The notes under the pieces are model-generated. The model ran no database searches and was not told the origin of the DNA. It worked only from the letters and a program-made list of their open reading frames with translations. From positions 2,720 through 66,719 of the forward strand of contig NMRA01000320.1 of assembly GCA_002633005.1 (NCBI GenBank): a stretch of 64,000 bases of DNA, given 5' to 3'. Every line of letters begins with the position of its first letter. Within the stretch, counting starts at the first letter, position 1. Below are positions 60,575 through 64,000 of the stretch, in pieces. A program made the position numbers and the translations under genes. The stretch is from Phoronis australis. Lineage: Eukaryota; Phoronida; Phoronidae.

Positions 60575-61565
60575 GTTGAATTTGCCAAGTTATTTGTGTC
60601 ACTTTTTCGCTACTTGCGTGTTTTTGTGCATGAAGACACGCTGCTATTCCCATAGAAACCTGACCTTTAGACTGTCGACACTTGTTTTGGGCATTTGCTG
60701 GATGGTTGCTGGCCTGTTCACGGAGCTGAAAGTAAGAGTAGCAGGCAAGAGTGACCTGTAAACTGGTTTATAATGTAGTGACCAATATTGTAGGGACTGC
60801 TCCTAATCTTGACGTCTTTGGCAAGTCTTGACATCGCTCACTAAAAGAACCTAGTGACTACGGTATATGTAGTCAGTACAGAGTTTGTTTTGTGAAGTAA
60901 GCCCGATCCTCTGGCTTTTGCATTCCTTATGTTCTAGAGAATGTTCTTCTTACTACTCTTTAGCATTGGGATATCACAAAAGCATCATTCTCTTTCCTTA
61001 ATTTCAAATGGTGGCATACAAGGCGGGCCACGTTGACGGGATAAAGACAATAAAATAATTTCTTTCGTTCTCGAGCATTTTGATACGTTGGAATTTTTGT
61101 ATGAATCGTTTGAATATCCCACAATGCAACGGTGGCAGTTTGACTGTGTGATCTTCGAAGGGAATGCTGGAAGATATCCTTCTGCGTTAAGTCCATACAG
61201 GAATGAAGAATGTTCCAACTGCATTATCACCATCTAGCAACATGGCGTATTTTATCGTGTCACTGCTACATCAGAAAATGGCTGTTCAGGCATTGAAACA
61301 TCTAGTCATTTTTTTACTCCCACTGACTAGGTTATGGATCACTGCTCTCGATTATCACTTTTTTAACAGAGAAAATATATTACCGTATTCGGCCTAATAA
61401 CCACCCATACCTCTATAAGCGCCCCCCATGCGTTTTCAGACTTTGCTAAAATAAGCCCTCAGCCCATGAACATGTACGTGTGAAAAATGCCTTACTTACA
61501 GTCCTAAAATTCTACAGTAACATCTTCAATTTATCAAAAACATCCGACGGTCCTGAAAAAATCAT
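60575..61565. mobile_element. About 990-bp insertion present in one haplotype
   Basis: Absent at the matching site near 57331 in the other version. TCAT occurs at both ends, consistent with a short target duplication. It contains a TACCGTATTCGGCCTAATAA-type block related (reversed) to sequence near 58650 and 62870. Short open frames, none recognised. Confidence 0.6.
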
Positions 61566-64000
61566 TGTGTGCAGAATTTGTAGACCACGCCGCCTCGCCG
61601 CTATGTCGGTATTTAGCCGTGACTATACACTTTAAACTTCTGCTGTGCCTCAAAAGTTTTGCTGATCTTGCGAGGAATGTGTCCCACTATGGTCTGGCCG
61701 TTGAGAACAGACGTAGTGTACTTGTCAACGGCATTGTATTGTAGGTATTTCCTGCCCTCAAAAGGAGTCCAAATTTCTTTGTACACGTAAAAACTGCGAA
61801 TCGAAGACTAACAAAAACTTGGCCAGTGTTAAAAGCACGTGGCCAGGAAGCGGGCGCTACATGCATGTACCTGTCATCAAAAACATTATGAGTTGGGAAC
61901 TATTCATTCATGAAAAGGGTAGCATAGCATTGGCAAGAAATGAATATTGGCCATAATTTCCGACAGTTTCTAATACTAAAAAAATGTTTGCATTATTAAG
62001 AGGGATTTTTTTATTAACCATAATTGGTGTTTTTAAGCCAAATATCCGATAAAATTACCCCTGACAGTGAATGCTTACACACCCTTATGAGCTATACCAT
62101 CATTGCACACCCTTACACCGAAAAATAACTGTCAGGTAGTCACGTACGCATCCAGCCACACGGTGACTAATGTGGGCCTTACCGAGACAATTGTCGAACG
62201 TTTTTAGCACGAGATCGGCAAGTCCTGAATGAAACACGTTCTGCTTTAGTTCTACTGCTTGTGCTAATTTATTTAGATACAATTTATATCTAGCTCGCTG
62301 AGATTGCCGCTCGGGCAAATGAACTCTGGTGACACGCATACGCTTGCTTACTCACACGTGCAGACGAACTTCATAACAAATGTCACGGGACAACTACGTG
62401 TGTTCGTCCAGAGATTTTTCTTGTGTTGCCGATCATAGATGGCACGATGTAGCACAGATTTGTACTTAATCTGCCGTTAATCCCGACTCCACGGGAAGTT
62501 AAAAATCTTGGGACGCTATTTGGAAAACTTCAGGAGGATTTCAGGTAATTTGCTTGAATCGAAACTGTATTTTTATTCAAGTATTCAAGTCGCCATATCG
62601 ACGATTGCGATGCAGCCGTCAGTGGGCGAGTTTTCGCCGTGGGATTTCAGGACAATTTCTGTAAAATGATCGTAATTTAACAGCAAAGTTTTATAGCAAT
62701 GTACCACAATTTTGTAGAAAGACTGCCATAGGTTACAGATACGTCACAGAGCATCAATATGACGAATCTTAGCTTCCGATTTCACCCGTTTCGGAAACCG
62801 GGTTTCAACCACCTTAGGTTACAATAAGCACTGACCCCCCGGCCTGAAACGAATTTTTCTAAGCGCCCTGTGCGGTTATTAGGGTGAATACGATAGGGTC
62901 TATTCTCTCTGTAACAGACATATATTACATTTGTGCAATCACAGTTTCTCATTTCTTGGTCTCCATGCTTGTGATCTTCAGGGCTTCATAGAATTTTTTG
63001 TGATTGATCACTCCAATTTAATTACAGATTTCTGATTCCACCATGCCCTAAATTCCAAAATGTTCTTGATGGATAAAGACCCCCTTTGGAGGGAGGTATA
63101 TTTCTTATTTCTGGGGTATACATCTTAAGTTTAAAAATCCTACAAGATGGTCACACCTGTGTAGCGGGTGTATTATGGTGGTGTCTATGAGAGATAATTT
63201 TATTGGCAAAATACTCTGCCACCAATAGGATCATAGTGACATATCCCAGTCAAAAGTTGAGTAGAATAACGTCACATTCTCAAAACTACTCTAAACTGAT
63301 ACCAACCAGTATTTGATGCATAACAAGCCTGGATTGGAAATAGGAAATTTTAGTTGTATGGTTGTATCTAAATTCAATGAGAATTTAAAGAACTGTGAGT
63401 GTACAACTGCTTCAGTGAAACGTAGGACAAGTTAGGGCAGTATATGGTGTCTGGTGAAATGCTTCTCCCCCATACTTAAAGCTTCATACAACGCTGTCTA
63501 GATTCATGCTTTGGGATGGGAACCCTTGTTTTATTTTGATGAAATAGTGGGCTGCCAGTTGTTCCTGAGCTCAGACATCATTTCTAAACTGAGAAAGAAT
63601 CAAGATAAGGCCAATTTTGTAATGGTTAGGGGTCTAAATTACAATTTTTTTTCGCAGAAATTAAGGATTTAGTGCCTCTTTAAATGTAAAAAAATGAATA
63701 CTAGTAAATGTTCTGAATTAACCAATGCCAGTTGTAAAGAACTCTCATTAAGCCAAAGGTATGTTAACAAGTACAATAATCTGGCTTTGAGCAAAGCTTT
63801 CAGTACCTACACTTTGTTGAATATGAGAGGATCAGTTTCGTTGGTCAGTACAGCATATTTGAAAATCGATGAGCCGTAATGTTACAGTTACTTGCAGAGC
63901 CAAAGTAAAGGAGAGTCATGGTCCAAATGTTGCAAGCTTGTCGGGGCATATTTATTCATTAGTGGTTGGGCTGTTACAGTTTGACCAACTCCTCATTTCC

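Larger units (their letters stand above)
56528..63946. repeat. Unmerged allelic overlap: 56528-59757 repeated as 59759-63946
   Basis: The second version starts right after the single n (59758), inside the TANGO2 last exon, at the base matching 56528. It ends where the first contig ended. The versions differ by scattered substitutions and small indels, and by about 990 bp present only in the second (60575-61565). Read as two haplotypes, not two loci. Confidence 0.85.

Noticed and set aside
60522-60761. 79-codon frame with hydrophobic segments
   Set aside because: Straddles the junction of the haplotype-specific insertion; no homology recognised.

Overview
The window is nuclear DNA from an animal, most likely a marine invertebrate bilaterian; I cannot fix the phylum. 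Genes are split by many GT-AG introns, GC content is low, and MITE-like repeats are dense. Where the sequence appears twice around single 'n' characters, the two versions differ by a few percent plus indels. That pattern fits two haplotypes of a highly heterozygous animal left side by side by an assembler.

Layout. 1-8115 is repeat-rich DNA with no gene I can support. 8123-28073 (+) is a 17-exon DGCR8/Pasha gene (microprocessor RNA-binding subunit), with a WW-like and heme-binding region, two dsRNA-binding domains and a C-terminal tail. Its intron 15 holds a second, phase-compatible terminal exon with its own stop and AATAAA (23430-24323). 28440-38924 is a mosaic of duplicated modules: module X (the intron-15 segment with that exon; three copies) and module Y (a single-exon 363-aa gene of unknown function on the minus strand; two copies). 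40404-41891 (-) is a 13-finger C2H2 zinc-finger protein. 47405-56588 (+) is a complete six-coding-exon TANGO2 gene, carrying an LTR-retroelement remnant (52918-55236) in its last intron and a hAT-like MITE in another. 56589-64000 is non-coding. Its last part repeats 56528-59757 as a second haplotype with a 1-kb insertion.

Genes together. DGCR8 and TANGO2 are also direct neighbours in human 22q11.2, so the window preserves an old microsynteny, with the order of the pair changed and a zinc-finger gene between them. DGCR8 is a heme-binding protein and TANGO2 has been reported (not without dispute) as a heme-trafficking factor, which makes the linkage worth a look.

The most interesting candidate is the alternative DGCR8 3' exon. 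If used, it would replace the Drosha-binding tail with a novel Pro/Gln-rich extension containing two FHKATQ repeats. Single-base joins at 11956, 28438, 31183, 32095, 42734 and 59758 mean that order and copy number across them should be treated with care.
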